Source: Notamacropus eugenii (taxonomy: Eukaryota > Chordata > Mammalia > Diprotodontia > Macropodidae). Taken from it: a stretch of 64,000 nucleotides of DNA. The stretch lies in contig NC_092878.1 of NCBI RefSeq assembly GCF_028372415.1, positions 25,239,403 through 25,303,402 on the forward strand. Direction: 5' to 3'. Shown piece by piece: positions 63,300 to 64,000 of the stretch. The position numbers were made by a program, and so were the translations under genes. Below the pieces are notes generated by a model. The model made no database searches. It saw only the letters and a program-made list of their open reading frames with translations, and was not told where the DNA came from. Each line of letters opens with the position of its first letter. The stretch's first letter is position 1.

Positions 63300-63545
63300 T
63301 AATGTGGTGGAGAGAAGTCTAGTGGACCTGTAGTTAGGAAGGCCTAAGTTCAAATCTAGCCTCAGAGACTTAAAAGGTATGTAGCACTGGGCTAGTCACT
63401 TAAACCTCTAACTGCCTCAGTTTCCGCATCTGTAAAATGTGGGTAATAGTAGCACCCGCCTCCTAGGGCTGTTGTGAGGATCAAACGATGTGATATTTGT
63501 AAAGTGCTTCACAGATCTTAAAATGTTATATAAATGCTAACCATT
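63300..63545 (+). mobile_element. Marsupial SINE with MIR-like end
   Basis: GGGCTAGTCACTTAAACCTC, TTTCCGCATCTGTAAAATGT and TTGTAAAGTGCTTCACAGAT in order. Confidence 0.8.
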
Positions 63546-63549
63546 ATTC

Positions 63550-63800
63550 ACTCATGGGCAGCAAAGTGGTACAATAGGGTACTGATAATCAGGAAGATTC
63601 ATCTTCCTGAGTTCAAATCTAGCCTTAGATACTTTCTAGCTGTGTGACCCTGGGCAAGTCTCTTTAACTCTGTTTGCCTCAATTTCCTCTTCCATAAAAT
63701 GAGCTGGAGAAGAAAATGGCAAACCAGTCTAGGATCTCTGCCAAGAAAGCCCCAAATGGGATCATGAAGATTCAGACATAGACATGGACATGACTGAAAT
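63550..63800 (+). mobile_element. tRNA-headed marsupial SINE with BovB/RTE-like tail
   Basis: GGGCAGCAAAGTGGTACAAT head to ACATGACTGAAATGACTGAA tail. An imperfect direct repeat, ATTCACTCA and ATTCATTCA, stands on the two sides. Confidence 0.8.
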
Positions 63801-64000
63801 GACTGAACAACAAATTCATTCACAGAACAAATACCATTGAGCACTGGTTTGTACAAGGCGCTCTCCTGGTCACCTAGTTATTGGCAGTGGGGCAGAATAC
63901 AAAGGTAAATAAGAAGGTCCCCAAGGAGCTTCAGTCTAGTAGGAGAGATGATAAGACAAAGACACCAATAACGGTAATAAAAGGCGACATGAGATAAGTA

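Overview
The window is nuclear DNA of a marsupial; the species is not determined. The evidence is the repeat content: tRNA-headed SINEs with BovB/RTE-like 3' tails, RTE LINEs, marsupial-type L1s and core-SINEs, with long AT-rich intergenic stretches. No bacterial, organellar or CRISPR-type feature was seen.

The one complete gene is THBS1 (thrombospondin-1) on the + strand, from about 32,905 to about 50,908. I traced one non-coding first exon and 21 coding exons. Every junction is GT-AG and the phases agree throughout. The spliced frame is 3,519 nt (1,172 residues plus stop), against 1,170 residues in human THBS1 as I remember it. The domain order is complete: signal peptide, N-terminal heparin-binding domain, trimerising coiled coil, VWC, three TSRs, three EGF-like repeats, type 3 calcium repeats with RGD, and the C-terminal lectin-like domain. 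The promoter has an inverted CCAAT box, a TTTAAA box and G-rich tracts, with a perfect CArG box about 1.8 kb upstream.

Layout: 1-30,400 is intergenic and built of L1, RTE, SINE, an ancient mosaic repeat and microsatellites, with no gene I can support. 30,400-32,900 is the THBS1 upstream region. 32,905-50,908 is THBS1; exons 13-21 lie in an almost repeat-free block. 51,000-64,000 is downstream sequence with one short minus-strand exon at 54,069-54,118 that fits the last coding exon of FSIP1, the expected tail-to-tail neighbour. It also holds a 7SL RNA pseudogene, a roughly 440-bp palindromic element, an L1 3' end and RTE and SINE copies.

I found no undescribed molecular system. The points most worth checking are two changes in receptor-binding motifs of the THBS1 type 1 repeats, a diverged and longer linker in exon 6, the CArG box, the putative FSIP1 terminal exon, and several nested insertions whose order can be read directly.
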